Below, in pieces: positions 10,827 through 25,370 of a DNA stretch of 64,000 nucleotides. The position numbers were made by a program, and so were the translations under genes. The stretch's first letter is position 1. The number at the start of each line of letters is the position of its first letter. Under the pieces are notes generated by a model. It made no database searches. It was not told the DNA's origin and saw nothing but the letters and a program-made list of their open reading frames with translations. Source of the stretch: Termitomyces sp. T153 (Eukaryota > Basidiomycota > Agaricomycetes > Agaricales > Lyophyllaceae); contig JACKQL020000012.1 of NCBI GenBank assembly GCA_018296165.2, positions 930,001-994,000 on the forward strand, given 5' to 3'.

Positions 10827-13800
10827 ATGTCGGCAGAACAAGATCTAGACTCATTGTCAGAGCCCACATCATACGACGATGCGGCGCGACTTCTCTCGCT
10901 TTTATGTCCCGACTTCATCAAGAACAATGTCGAATACGGTCTCAGCTCTCCGGAGTCATTTGCTTGTTTGTTGTATCGAAATGAATCACTTTTCGAAGAG
11001 GCCAAAGACTCATTCGTCGCGAAAGATTTTCATGGCTTTTGAAGTCGTTGTGTCCAGATTCGTAAGTTATATTTATATCTTATAAGCATTCCATGATCCT
11101 GCATAAACTACATTTAGATTCAACGAAATCTCTGAGACGATCCAACTACACCGATACAGCTAATGATCTACAAAGTATATCATCAAATCTGACAAACTTG
11201 GCGAACCAAAGGATTGATACGCCACTTTGGACAATCTCTGATGTTGCTGCTGAGGATACACACACAATCGTGAAGAGCTTTACTTTGCGTTCTCTCATGA
11301 ATGAAAAAACGATGCCTTCCATGCTTTTTTATGATTCAGGTAGCTTCAGGAATGATTCTATCCTCGATGAACGTGTTCAAACGCTTTTTATCAAGGACCA
11401 AAATATGTTTGTGATCGTCTATTCTTGCTGGAGCACATGTTGAATTTTAAAAATAGATTTCTCGTCAACGCTTCGGCAACCGGAAAGACACGTCTGTTGT
11501 ACGAGGGGCTCTATCGGCATTGGGGTATATACATCACAGCTCGTGCGGACGATCAAGAGGCTCGGGCACTCGAGACAGCGATGGGCAGTTACTTTGGTGA
11601 CGAAAAAGGGCTGGTATCATTTCTTCCAGACGCATCTGCACTAGGTTACCGTGAACTCCTGCATGATAACTTAGGAATTCTCAATCGACGGTTTTCCATC
11701 GTGCTTCTCGTCCACTTGCTCGTATTTAGAGAGTTCCTCAAGACAGCACGTGCTGAGAGCGTCATAGACAATAAAAATCTTCGTCGACTTTGGCTTCTTG
11801 CTCAATTGTGGCAACCGTGTCTTGGTGGATGGAATAACGATGTTCACAGACAACTTCTCGAATCGCTTGAGTGGAATCCATTGACGATGATCAACAATGA
11901 ACTCACCAAAGTCTTGAAAGAGATCAATCCCCTTCTACCCGAGGTCATACGGAAGGAGGGGCTATTTGTCGCTATTGACGAAGCCAATGTAGCAGCTAAG
12001 TCATTATGGCGCGATACTGCCAAAAAATATCCTTTCATAAAAAGTATCATACGTGTATGGAGAGATCAGCTCGCTTCACTGGAGTGTCCCGTAACATTCG
12101 TGGTCGCAGGCACGGAAATATCTCCTGAAGCTTTTCCATCATGGTCGCCTGAATGGTCCTCCTGGAAGTGGACTTCTGACACAGGGTCATTTGATGATCG
12201 TGAAGTTCAAAGAAACTATATTCTACCCTTTTTGCCTCCATCTCTTCCACAAACACCTTCTGGTGTAGCACTATTTAAGCGAATATGGAAGTGGTGCAGG
12301 CCAAGGTCAAGTTCTTTCTAACCCTGCACTCGTGTTGTATTTATGTATCTCACTACTAGACACCGCCTAACAACTGTCATCATACGGATGTTGGTTGAAG
12401 ATAAGGGAGTCCATCCGCATGGCGTGCTCAATCGTTATATTAAGGGCCTCATGTCGTACGAGGCAACTGATGCAGCTGAATACATTACCAATGAAGGTCC
12501 ATGCAATATAGTACCATTTTTCTATGAGATCGGCACAATTATTGAAAGTGGGTCTTCACTGCATTTTCAACGGTTTTCCGAAGCTGATGACATCTACCAG
12601 AACACTTCCTTGCTCGATCTGCCACGCATGAGGTGGTCTTCCACTATATTATCACAGGGAATCACCCTCCTTTTTACGATATCAGTAGACTGGCGCTAGT
12701 CACTTCGGGTGTCGGACAATTCAAGGACAAAGACATGCAAGTGATAGCAATGGACCAGCCTGGACCAACGATCGCTGCTGCTATCTGGCTTGGCAACGAT
12801 CAGGAGCGAACTGAATACCAGGATCCGGATAGGTTTCGATCCTTGAGGCTATTCAAGCCATTTTCCTTCTTTTTTAACTTGGCTTGGCCCAACGGCGACA
12901 ACTACTCGTCCGCAAGTTATATTACCTGGTATCTTGCTCACGCATTTGTAGGCGGCCGGGTTATGTCTGATGTATTTGCTATCTCGGACCTTTTGTGGTT
13001 AGAAGATATATCGAGAATGGCGCACCTTGTTGTCTTGCGTAAGGATAAGGGCGTTGTTCAAGAACTGTTTGTCGGACCATCTGAACTCCTCCCAACTTCT
13101 CCTCCTCTAGGGTATAGAGCATCGACTGTTGACGACGTCATTGCATGGTTTAAGCAAGATCGAGTCGGTGCATTCTGTTTGTGTCCTCCAGACTGCTGGG
13201 CAGACCTAATATTCGTCCTGTACCTACAAGGAAAGTATGTGTGGGTTGTGCTTCGCGCTGCTGGACAGGGTATACAACTAGACACGAAAGATTTATATAT
13301 TGAATTTGAACGTCTTACAGAAGAAAATTTGTTCTCTCGTGCGGTCTGTCATTTCATCTTTCCATCCCACCTTATTCTCAAATTCTTTGGGTGCAGATAA
13401 ATACATCCGATATAACTGCACATCAAAATGATTTCTCAGAGGTTCTCAAATTGCTTCCAAACACCCTCGCACCTCATGGGTCATTCCCCATCTTACGCGT
13501 CTTGGCTACTTTCCCTAACGAGCCTTTATTGCCCCGTCGCAATCCAATGCGGAAAATCCCAGGAGGACCGGTGTCCGTTCTGAAACTCGATACCTTCAAG
13601 AGCGTCACCGAAGCCTTTTCACCCAAGGACCTTGTCGAAGGACTCATATCTAGTATGCATGGCAATAGATCTTCTTACTCCGACGATTCATTTGCTCCAA
13701 TCAATCTCGTCTCGAGCTCACCAACGAGTAAACAGGAGGAAGACACGAAAGCAGCAGGGCAGCCCACGACGGGAAGCTCGTCTCATACGAAAACGGCGTT

Positions 13801-14029
13801 GAGGGTTGATAGACCCATACGTCCCATTCCTCGCCACAAGACACCACCTCCAAAGCTTCCAGCAGAGCCACGGCTTCTAGCTAGTCAGATCGCCAAAGAA
13901 GTGGCACCAGCACGCGAGTCCAAACGTGCACGGAGACAAGCTACAGACAAATCGCTGGAATCGTCATCCGCACCTCTTCCTCACCGGACTCGAAGGGAGC
14001 ACCACTCAAAAGGCACCGCTGGCAAATAG
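10827..14029 (+). pseudogene. B1: paralogous P-loop NTPase/degenerate-REase protein, interrupted by TGA
   Basis: Exons are 10827-11061, 11118-11406, 11457-12305, 12360-12547, 12601-13343 and 13397-14029. Exons 3, 4 and 5 have exactly the lengths of those in B2 (849, 188, 743 nt). Walker A is NASATGKTR and Walker B is LFVAIDEANVAA; a sensor-like VVAGTEI and TPSGVALFKR follow. The REase-like region contains WADLIFVL and then VVLRAAG, so the usual Q-x-K is R-x-A. The C-terminus (about the last 110 residues) is basic and low in complexity. In exon 1, TGA at 11040-11042 stands where B2 has TGG (Trp), only 19 nt before the donor site. No alternative donor upstream avoids it. All other exons are open, so this is a recent pseudogene or a translated N-terminally truncated product. 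Confidence 0.7.
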
Positions 14030-14261
14030 CACAATGATTCAGACAACGTTGATTTTTACCCATGTCTTCATTGTGTGATAGGGTTATTTTCATGATAATC
14101 TCTTTTTCTATGTTACATGGATCTATATATATGTTTCAATTGTACAATCTAACGTGGAAGAGAAATGGAAGAGGCAAATTTGAAACTGGAAAGATTTATT
14201 TGAGAGACCCTTATTATTGCATTTGTAGTTGTTATATTTACACGTCCTCTGTTCAACCACC

Positions 14262-15631
14262 ATGTCGAAACGCGGTCCTTCCCCGCCACCCGCTGAGGGC
14301 GTCCTCATCAAGAGAGCTAGGTCAGATGGACCTCCCTCGAACCAGATTGTGATATCCTCCTCGAATGACCCGAGAAACAGGGGCCTTATTCGCTCAGTTC
14401 AAAGGACGAGTAGTCTCGAAGCGCCGATAGTTAGTCTTGCCGGGGCTCATTCTGTACGTGTTGGAAATATCATAACAATATATTGTGGACTCAAACAGTT
14501 GCACAGGCTGAGATTTTAAGCTGCAGGTTTGATCCAACTGGTCAAAATATCGCTGCCTGTTCAGCAGATCGAAGTGTCTGTGAGTCCAGTCAATGAAACA
14601 GTCGAATATACGCGTTCTCACATCCCTAAAGCTCTCTGGCGGACATATCCTCCAAATACTAATTATGGACTGCTTTCTAACCTCACAAAAGCCCCCATTC
14701 TCGACCTACAATGGTCCTTATCCTCGTCAATTCTCTACACCGTTTCTGCCGACCATCTTCTTACCACTGTTGATCTCACGACGGGTCAGCGGGTACGAAA
14801 GATACGGGCACACCATGAAATTATCAATACAATTGATCGGACAATGGCTGCAGGAACAGAACTTCTTGCAACAGGGTCAGATGATGGCACGGTAAAAATT
14901 TGGGAAGGAGGCGAGGAGGCAACGAAGCAGGCTGTAGCGACGTTGGAAGTCAAGTGCCCTGTCACATCGGTGTGCTGGAGTGCGGACGGTGCGAACGTGT
15001 ATGTCGGCGCACTGGACAATGAAATTCACGTACGTACCATCATTCAAATTTCATATTTCGCATTCTGATACGCTGGATCAGGTATTTGACATACGTAAAA
15101 ACGAACAAGTATACTCACTCAAGGGGCATACCGATACCCCAACTTCGCTATCACTCTCACCGAACGGCTCCTACCTCCTCTCCCCTTCTCTTTCGTCCCA
15201 AACTATTATCCATGATATCCGTCCTTTCTCGCCATCACCAACTCGGATATACCGTATTCTTCAGGGCGCACCTGCTGGCTTTGAGAATACGCTTCTGAGA
15301 GGGGCATGGAGTAAAGACGACGGCGGACGGCGCGTGGCTGTTGGAGGTGCCGATAGGACGGTGACAATATGGGAGGTGGAGAGTGGTAAGATCTTATACA
15401 AGGTCGGTTTCGCTTTGTTTCATGTTCAAGTCTCTTAATGTTTTTTGGTCATAGCTTCCTGGTCATAAAGGCACAGTCACAGCCGTTGATTTTCACCCGA
15501 AGGAACCTATCAGTACGCTGATACACTTCTCCCATTCTTCTCTTTCCTTACGCCTCTTCTGTGCAGTCCTTACTGGTAGCAAGGATGGAACCATGCTATT
15601 GGGTGAAATAGAAGCTGGGATCGCGATATAA
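14262..15631 (+). CDS. SNRNP40: U5 snRNP-specific WD40 protein (SNRNP40/Spf38-like)
   Basis: Exons are 14262-14453, 14507-14579, 14632-15029, 15082-15402, 15455-15512 and 15567-15631, giving 368 aa, close to the human protein. After a short basic N-terminus (RGPSPPPAEGVLIKRAR) the SLEAPIVSLAGAH block opens a seven-blade WD40 propeller. Diagnostic stretches are LATGSDDGTVKIWE, HVFDIRKNEQVYSLKGH, GSYLLSPSL...HDIRPFSP, FENTLLRGAWS, VAVGGADRTVTIWEVESGKILYKLPGH and the terminal GSKDGTMLLGEIE. These follow the order in vertebrate SNRNP40. The protein is a structural component of the U5 snRNP and tri-snRNP in the nucleus. Human SNRNP40 has LKGHT-type repeats where this protein has slightly degenerate ones. 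Gene order has no functional meaning here; it starts 232 bp after B1. Confidence 0.93.
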
Positions 15632-15904
15632 CTGGGTCCTGTGTTCTGACCTTTTCTTGATACATTAATCTGCTATTGTGAACAAGAGTATCCCCCTTGA
15701 AAGACTGAGGAAAATTTGCAACATCCAGTGTTCATGCAGATTTATTTAACGCGAGGAATTTTCTAAGGTATACAGTGCGATGTATGGTAGATGGATGATT
15801 GGGATGGAGGGCGCGATGGTTATGACTAGGAGTGAGAAGAGAGATGCAGCAAAGCAATGCGTACAGTAGAGAAGAAAAAACGGCAACTCGAGCAGACGAG
15901 CAGC

Positions 15905-18612
<2,708 letters not shown>

Positions 18613-18988
18613 GATGTTAGTAGTGATGGGTAATGGTTACGAGAAAGCAAACGGTCCAAGGATGATGGATAATGGACGCGTTGAAACACCGCCGCCCTGT
18701 TTCTACTTGATAGGGCACGTGAACGGCCGGCCCGCCAGACGGCGCATGAATTTTCGAAATTCAAATGCTGCAAAAGCTATTTACGAGAAGGTTATCAAGC
18801 ATGTTCCAGCTACTGAGGCATTCGATAGACCTATTTTGCCTGCGGAATGGTGTCTCTTCGTATTATGTCCACGCCATGTCGTAACAACTTGTCAGGGATC
18901 TTACGTTCAATGCCTCCATGAGGCTTATATCAAGTATCTAGCGCCGGGTACTTTAGAACCTCCACTTCGAATTGTGCCTTCGTAAACC
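18613..18988. promoter_or_regulatory. Divergent promoter region of cullin-1 and the MYND-finger gene
   Basis: These 376 bp separate two outward-reading start codons and must carry both promoters and 5' UTRs. An open + strand frame covers most of it, but it has no recognisable family and I treat it as fortuitous. There is no clear TATA box. Confidence 0.4.
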
Positions 18989-21900
18989 ATGGCTCACCCT
19001 GTTACCTGGGCAAAGAAGAAGTTTTTTTACCCTATCGGAAACACCCCACCAGCCTCTTTCACCTCTGACTTGGACGCCGAAACTTCAGCTGCCATTCTTC
19101 TTCTAGGATGTGGTGACCCTCGCAGTATCTTGTATACCGTCTATTCTGAGCCCAGTGCTAGTAAGATTTTGCCACTTTCTATCGTCTCCACCTTCATCAT
19201 GACTCTTGCACACCAAGGTCGTAGCCTGGACTTTACATGTTGCGATGCCGAGCCAGCGATTTTGGGTGAATATTCCTGATCTTTTTGATCAAGAAAGTTG
19301 TCTGCTCATAAGGAACATCTCTCAGCTCGCAATGTTCTTCTCCTGACCATGATCCTCGATAAAGACTGCAACGCTAATCAGATCAAAGGCACTGTTTGGA
19401 ATATGTTTTTCCATTTATTCTTGGACAAAAGGTCGCTCGACCGTGTACGACAGCAGTGTCAAAAGCTTGTTGATCTCTCGGTCTCCATCGAATCTTGGGA
19501 GAAGGGAAAATACTCGGGTTTATTGCGATTCTGTTCAGCACACACGTTGAAGGAACTTCATCGTCAATGGTGTTTATACATCATGTTGGATGATAATGCA
19601 AAAAAATCACACCTAAGCAAAGCTTTTCGATTGGGAATGCAAACAGTGAGAGACATGTTTCCCGACTCTTGCATCTACACAGCCGGAAGGTCTGCAGGTC
19701 CGGTATGGCTTTCCGTCCTCCAACCGGGGGAAGAGCAGTATCGACGATATTGGAGAACTGGTGTCACTTTTGACGATGCCGCTCAGGTATCTGCAGCGAC
19801 ATTTGTCAATCCAACGTTTGCCTACGACTCCTCGGGTGAAGATTTCAACGTGCATTATGGCACAGACCCCATTCTTGCCTTCCATCTTGGAATGGCTGCG
19901 AAACTCCCCTGTTCTACGAAGCGTAATCCATCAGTATCCGAACTTGTTGGAATTGCGAAGGAACAGTTCAAGGAGTGGTGCCTGGCATTCAGAGAGAGGT
20001 TTAAGGGTGGACAGGCCAACCTTGTTATTCGCTTGTGGGTCGGCGATGCGCTTGCATTCTCCAAAGCTCTTCGTATCTTTTCTGAGACTGACTCCACGAA
20101 CACTGGAGTGTATCCATCTGCATGGGAGGTGACGCCGATCATTCTTGATGGCCAGGACTATAGCAAGACTACACAGAACGAAGCACCACTCAGATTTGAC
20201 ATTATCGACACATCCAACTTGATGGATCATTTAGGCCTCCTTAATATCCTTGTCGCCACTGTCCCGCTTCTACAGGATCATCCAGCGGCCACTTTGTATA
20301 CAAATTCTCTTTTGAACTTTGAAGAAGCCGGTGGGAGGTTCGCGAATCGTGCATGCACAGACATCGCCACTCTTTCGCTCCTTCTTGGCATAATACCTGC
20401 GTCATACGTCTCGGGCTTTGCCACTCGGACTAATATTCATGAAGTCTGCATGTCTGTTGGTATCACTTCGGGCATTGTCAGATCATATCAAGAACTTGTT
20501 TTGTGGAAGAGAGCTCCAACTGACAATATCCCAGGGCCCTTACAAATAGCTGCAAAACCCCTTGCGAATATCCTGTTTAATATCTACCTCCAAATGTTTA
20601 AAGACGATGACATCTCGCGTCTTTCTAGCGTCACGGCTACATTTCAAGGTTTTATTCACTACCACCGCTCAAGCTTCGCTGCATTCCTCGCCCTTGTCAA
20701 GTAAAGAGTAAACAGTGACTGGACGCATGTTATGGACTACGTGATGTCCTTAATCGAGAGAGACAAAACCTTGTTGACGGGTTTGAACAATGTGCAGGAC
20801 TTATACTGTCAATTCCATATTCATGAAGTCTGTACAGCGAGTGCCATGTTGGTTCCAAGTTTGGGAAATCACCCAAGCCGTGTGTTCGATGGCTGGGATG
20901 ACATTCCTCCCGCCGTCTGCATTGTTCTCCAAGTCCCTCGGAAATACCTCGAAGGATTGGAAAGTCTTCGTGCGAATGATATCGGCACTCCTATCCTCCA
21001 ATGTGAGATCGAAAGCCAATTACACCAGAACATCTTCTCAGCAATCCATTTCTTTTTTGGCACGACAACACCTTCCACCTCGGATCCTCGTCACCTAATC
21101 CCAAACGAGGACACTGCTCGATGGCGCGGAAGCTCTCCTTTGATAGTCTCATTCTACGTTCCCTCCTGGCTTCTGACCGTACAGACTCCTCGAACAAAGG
21201 TACGACTGAGAATCCATCCCAGATCAATTGCAAGTCCTATGATCTACTCTGTTCTTGGCCCTCTGCTCTGTATATTCTCGGCAGACCTACTGGATAAGAC
21301 TCACGTCCAGGTCGTACGCAGACGCCCTGGCGATCCTCGAGAGCCTGTCAAGCTCCAAGGATCCAACAACGCCCCCGAATCACATCCACAACTTGTGTCA
21401 ATGCTCACCGATAAAGACTCTAAGAAGGTCGATGGGCTAACGGGAAAACTGAATATAAAACACCCGACTCTACAGGCTACTTTTCGCGCGTGCCCCTTGT
21501 CCGACATCAAGGTCGAGCAGTCTTCTCCATTTTCAATGCTTGTATCGATTGGGCAAGCTCATCAAGAGATCGTATCTTTTCCCTATCCTATAGACGGAAG
21601 CAACCCAAAAACCAGGATTGCTCGAAAATCATTGTACATCGAAGTAAGCGTCCTCAATCTGCAGGTGTGGAATAAAATCTCAAAGAATTCAATTACCAGG
21701 TCGACGTGGGACTTTATCAGCCAAACTCACATCAAGAGGGCCTCACGGCCAACCCTTTTCCTGTGGTCCAACGCAACTCGAATCTCATTCCTTGGAATAT
21801 TCACCGTGTTAATCTTGAAAAACTGCCAGAAGTGGACATCACTCACCCCAAATGCCAATGGTTGGCACATCACCTCCTTGTTACTCTGTCTGACGACGAG

Positions 21901-22701
21901 CCATCTGGGGGCGCTCCACCAGCAGGACGGAGAGATTTGATCCAAGACATCTCACGTACGATTAGAGATATATTCATTTCCGCTGGAAAATACGGAAACC
22001 CGCGTCAAGCAATCATTATGCGTGATCCCAAAGGTAACGGCGTTCCTGGAGAAATTCTGATTTTCCTCAATTGTGTACGGCTTGACCTCCCTTCGCACAC
22101 GATTATTGCCGATGCATGTGCTGTCTCCTTGGATTTATTGTCGGACCTTAGCTCGAAAACGTTCTCAAAATGTTTACATAAGACGCAAAACGGTATGGTG
22201 GAGATCCAGATGTCATCTCGTGAAATCCGAGCCTGGTGGCAACTCCTTCCCATCCTGGCTGAGCGATGCAGAACCTGGTCTCATGCCAACAATTGCAAAT
22301 TCCGTAGTGCTGGCATGTCGAATAATGACCCAGACCTGAACATCAGTCCTCTTTGTCAATGTGGTCGCGGAAAATCTCTCCCTCCATCGTTCTTGAAAGG
22401 CGAGTACAAGAATTTAGCGCCTTTCGCGACTCGAGTAGCGTTCGGGCCACTCTTTCCCGTGACTTGTCTAGAATCGGTTGCGAACAACTTGCTAACTCGG
22501 CTGGACGCGATCATGAGGGGTGAATCGAAGGCTTCTGAGGTCTGTGATTTGTGCGGAAAAGCAGGCCAGCCCCGCTTGATGCGATGCAGCGCATGTGGGC
22601 GGGCGAAGTACTGCTCCAAAGAATGCCAGAAGGAGGATTGGAAGATTCATCGGGTTGGATGCAAAACGTCCAACAAGGCTCAGATCCATAGTTCCAAGTA
22701 G
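18989..22701 (+). CDS. DUF4470/MYND zinc-finger protein with an in-frame TAA
   Basis: Exons are 18989-19265, 19326-21643 and 21700-22701, 1199 codons in all. The N-terminus (FYPIGNTPPASF...AAILLLGCGDPRSILYTV...LDFTCCDAEPAILARN) is the DUF4470-type block of the large agaricomycete MYND family. The C-terminus is a complete MYND finger (CDLCGKAG...CSACGRAKYCSKECQKEDWKIHRVGCK) with all the expected Cys/His ligands. The middle is helical and of unknown function. At 20702-20704 a TAA interrupts the frame between LALVK and RVNSDWTHVMDY. The frame resumes identically afterwards, and no plausible intron removes the stop. It is either a recent nonsense mutation, a sequencing error or a truncated product of about 560 aa. 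Family function is unknown; MYND fingers usually bind proline-rich partners. Its 3' end is duplicated at 33754-34238. Confidence 0.75.
20702..20704 (+). other. Premature TAA in the MYND-finger gene
   Basis: The codon lies inside a conserved segment: the residues on both sides read as continuous family sequence in the same frame. The surrounding bases offer no GT-AG intron of normal size that would skip it. Confidence 0.7.
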
Positions 22702-23097
22702 TCTACCGGAAGTCTTACGACGTGTTTTACGTGTTTCAATACGCGTATGTATTCACCAAGTACATTTTTACATTGCTTGCTACTATTACAAAAATTGTAC
22801 ATCCATGATCTTGATTTTTTCTGCAAAATTTTTTCATACTTCTCATCGAACCAAGTTGATAGGGTATCCAAATTCTTCGAGACCAACTTCGAAATCCTCT
22901 TCGATGCTCCGCGCACTGACGAAGGGGTAGAAAATGGCAATGCTACCGGCCTTGTCATTCGTGCCACTTGCATGGGCACCACCAAGGGGTTGCTGACTAC
23001 CGACTGTGCGCACTTTTCGTTATAGTTACCAGTTGAATTGCGAAGATGGTTGGTGGCAGTAAGGAGTGCCTTGCGTTCGGAGGCGAAAGCCATTTTA
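22209..23097. repeat. Left copy of the ~0.9 kb MYND/P5CDH junction duplication
   Basis: The block begins at gatgtcatctcgtgaaat and ends at gccatttta. It is a diverged direct repeat of 33754-34635. It contains the 3' end of the MYND gene (here intact and in frame) and the 3' end of a P5C dehydrogenase gene (here broken). Matching sequence stops abruptly at both edges. Confidence 0.85.
22845..23097 (-). pseudogene. P5C dehydrogenase 3'-end fragment
   Basis: Read on the minus strand, this matches the last exon of the intact P5CDH at 34366-34615 ([14 protein letters not shown]...LRNS, then fragments equivalent to [11 protein letters not shown] and FYRF). It carries several small indels that break the frame. 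In addition, 11 bp are missing between two short ttcgcc repeats at the 5' edge, which removes the splice acceptor present in the intact gene. No other P5CDH exon lies upstream on this strand, so the copy is a dead 3' fragment. Confidence 0.85.
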
Positions 23098-24712
23098 CAG
23101 TTATATGCCAGTCAAGCGCCTAGACAGAGGGGCCTACTGGCTTTCTTGTCAAGAAATTTGAAGATAGTACGTACCTTGCATTCCACCACGCGTACCATAC
23201 GAAATAGATCTTCGAATCATGGAGGGAAACAGTAGTTATGCCGTGTCATCGCTCTGAGATACGTCGTAGCCATAAGGCAACACATATCTACCCTCAATCG
23301 CGGCAGCTCACTGCGTTTCAGATCCTCTCTGCAGGCTTTACAGCCACAACAACTATTGAAGGGTACAAAATCAGCCTCTTACCCAGGCATAGTCAATAAC
23401 GGGCTGAAATGAAACAAGGTTCTCGGTGTATTCTCGGATCATCACCTATTTAGGAATAGCTACTCAGAAATTCCACCTCGCGCTTTCAACCATCGAAGTA
23501 CGTCTGGGTATACTTCCCACAAACGACGGAGTTGGCCTTCGGATCATTCACTCCGCCACGACGCCGGTGTGGAGGAAGAAATCCGCCCAAGTGAGGCTGA
23601 ACGCGTAATCTGGTTAGAAAGAAGTGTGTGGTGCGCGTAAATTATGTTGATTGTTCGGTGTACGCTGAGCCGAGACTCAAGAATCCTATGCAGAAAAATG
23701 AGTTACTGGTAAAAGACGTATGGAATCTGATTGCCACGTGCGTTCGTTGATCGATCAATAAATGATATAATCGAGTGTCTATAAGAGAGCTGAGGTGACT
23801 TTTTGTTTGGAAGTACAACTTACCGCTGTGAGATTCTTGGAATGTCTCCTGGTACTGCGATAGGACGTTCTGCCTGCACAAGACGGTATCAACGAGACGA
23901 TGAGTTAAACAATCGAGACTTCAAGCTTTAAGAAGCAACGATTTCGCGATCGCCGATCCCACCCCGATTGTCAAAGCGCCCACTGGTCCGTTCCAAAATT
24001 TAAACCTTATCTTTGCAACATTCGCCCGCGACCAATCGTATTTCCCGATTCATCCCCGTCCTCGACTCGACATCGATCTAGTCTTTATCCTCCTTTGTCG
24101 TCCCATTCCTTCCTCTACTCCTATTCGTCCGGATCCTCTCATTTTGGTTCCTCCCTTACTTCTATTACTTCTATTCATATCTTTGATCCTCAACAATAAA
24201 ACTCTATCCGCGCGATTGTGGCGCCGTTCGTTACTTTACTCTTGCGTGACGCTTTCCATAGCGTTCCCTAGCGTTCCCTCTACACTCCATTCTCCTCCAC
24301 TACAGCGGTACACCACACTACTGACGTCCTGTACTTATGGGAAACCCAAGTGGTATTATTCCCAGTCACTGCAGCTTGAGTGTTGGACAACGAACACGAC
24401 TCGGTTCGTAAATTAATTTTTCTACACTACATAAATCATCAATGGCTTGTGTTGGGTTGGTTGATCAGCGACACATTTGATCCATATCTGGCAAACTTCA
24501 TTCTATCCTGTCACCACTGTCCATGTTTTTCGTTGCGATCCTAGAGTTACTCTACCATTTTTGACCTGTTTTCAGTTGTCCAAACATCTCTTGTTGTCAG
24601 TATGATCATTATAAAGACCTATCAACTATTGATTTTGACTTCGTTTTCATTAGGTGAGTACCTTTTTATGTTATCGTTAGAGTCTTGTCCCCTTCTTTAA
24701 ATTCTCTTTTCA
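23098..24712. other. Unassigned sequence inside the disturbed segment
   Basis: No gene can be supported. On the minus strand at about 23560-23890 there are short coding-like pieces (for example QNVLSQYQETFQESHSG, followed by a possible GT-AG intron). The chain ends quickly in stops and I recognise no family. A pyrimidine-rich tract at about 24030-24310 has long but repetitive, shadow-like frames. Confidence 0.35.
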
Positions 24713-25370
24713 GGCGGGCTTGGGACTGCAGGAAATATCATTGCAAACAGGTTGACGGAAGATTCTAATGTCGGTGTCCTGGTTCTTGAAAGCGGACCAT
24801 TGTTGACTTACCAACGTCATTTGCCTTATTGTGTTGTTTGACAAGTAATCTGCACGTTCTCCGTTCTATCATGCCCTTCTTCGCATGCTCGTTGGGACAT
24901 ACTATCCACAATTGGATTTTACCGCCACGCTGCAAAGATAGCCGTATTTGTCACTTCCCTAAAGGGCATGTTCTCAGTGGATGCGGCTCAATAGGTGAGT
25001 GACCTTCAAGACTTTTTTCTGCGACGATGCCTTTTTCATCGAGACATTTACTTTCAAGTTTACGCTAGATGTTCATGCTCAGATTTCGACAGGGTCACCG
25101 TACAAAGGTAACAGGCGACGAAAGGTGGTCTTGGAATGATATACAAAAGTACATTTGCAAAGTATGAATTCGATTGATCAGTGCTGTGACGGAGCTTTTT
25201 GGGAGCTTCTGCTTACTTTTCAGAACGAGAGGGACTGCGCTAGCCTACACAACACTACGGGTCAATGGTGGTTTTTCTCACTCAACTGATTCACGCATTA
25301 TACAAGCTACCTTCCGAATTACCCGAAGAATTTCCTTATAACCTTGACACTCAGGAAACTCAACTAAAGT
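24713..25370 (+). pseudogene. GMC oxidoreductase N-terminal relic
   Basis: Three short pieces in order match the FAD-binding half of GMC oxidoreductases of the aryl-alcohol oxidase/choline dehydrogenase type. They are GGLGTAGNIIANRLTED...VLVLESG (Rossmann/ADP-binding continuation) at about 24713-24796, a degraded PKGHVLSGCGSI corresponding to the PRG-x-xLGGSS signature at about 24960-24993, and VTGDERWSWNDIQKY at about 25108-25150. A faint FSHSTDSRII and LPEEFPYN follow. The pieces lie in different frames and are separated by stops. There is no usable start, so this is a decayed gene. Confidence 0.7.

Larger units (their letters stand above)
6490..14150. repeat. Left copy of the inverted A/B module (~7.6 kb)
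   Basis: The whole block A1-promoter-B1 plus flanks matches 55080-62610 in reverse orientation. Matching continues about 300 bp past the A stop and about 120 bp past the B stop, then fades. Exon lengths agree between the copies (B: 849/188/743; A: 358/188/809). Confidence 0.8.

Noticed and set aside
6450..14200. A/B module as a complete DNA transposon with terminal repeats
   Set aside because: The matching edges fade gradually, and I found no terminal inverted repeats or target-site duplications by eye.
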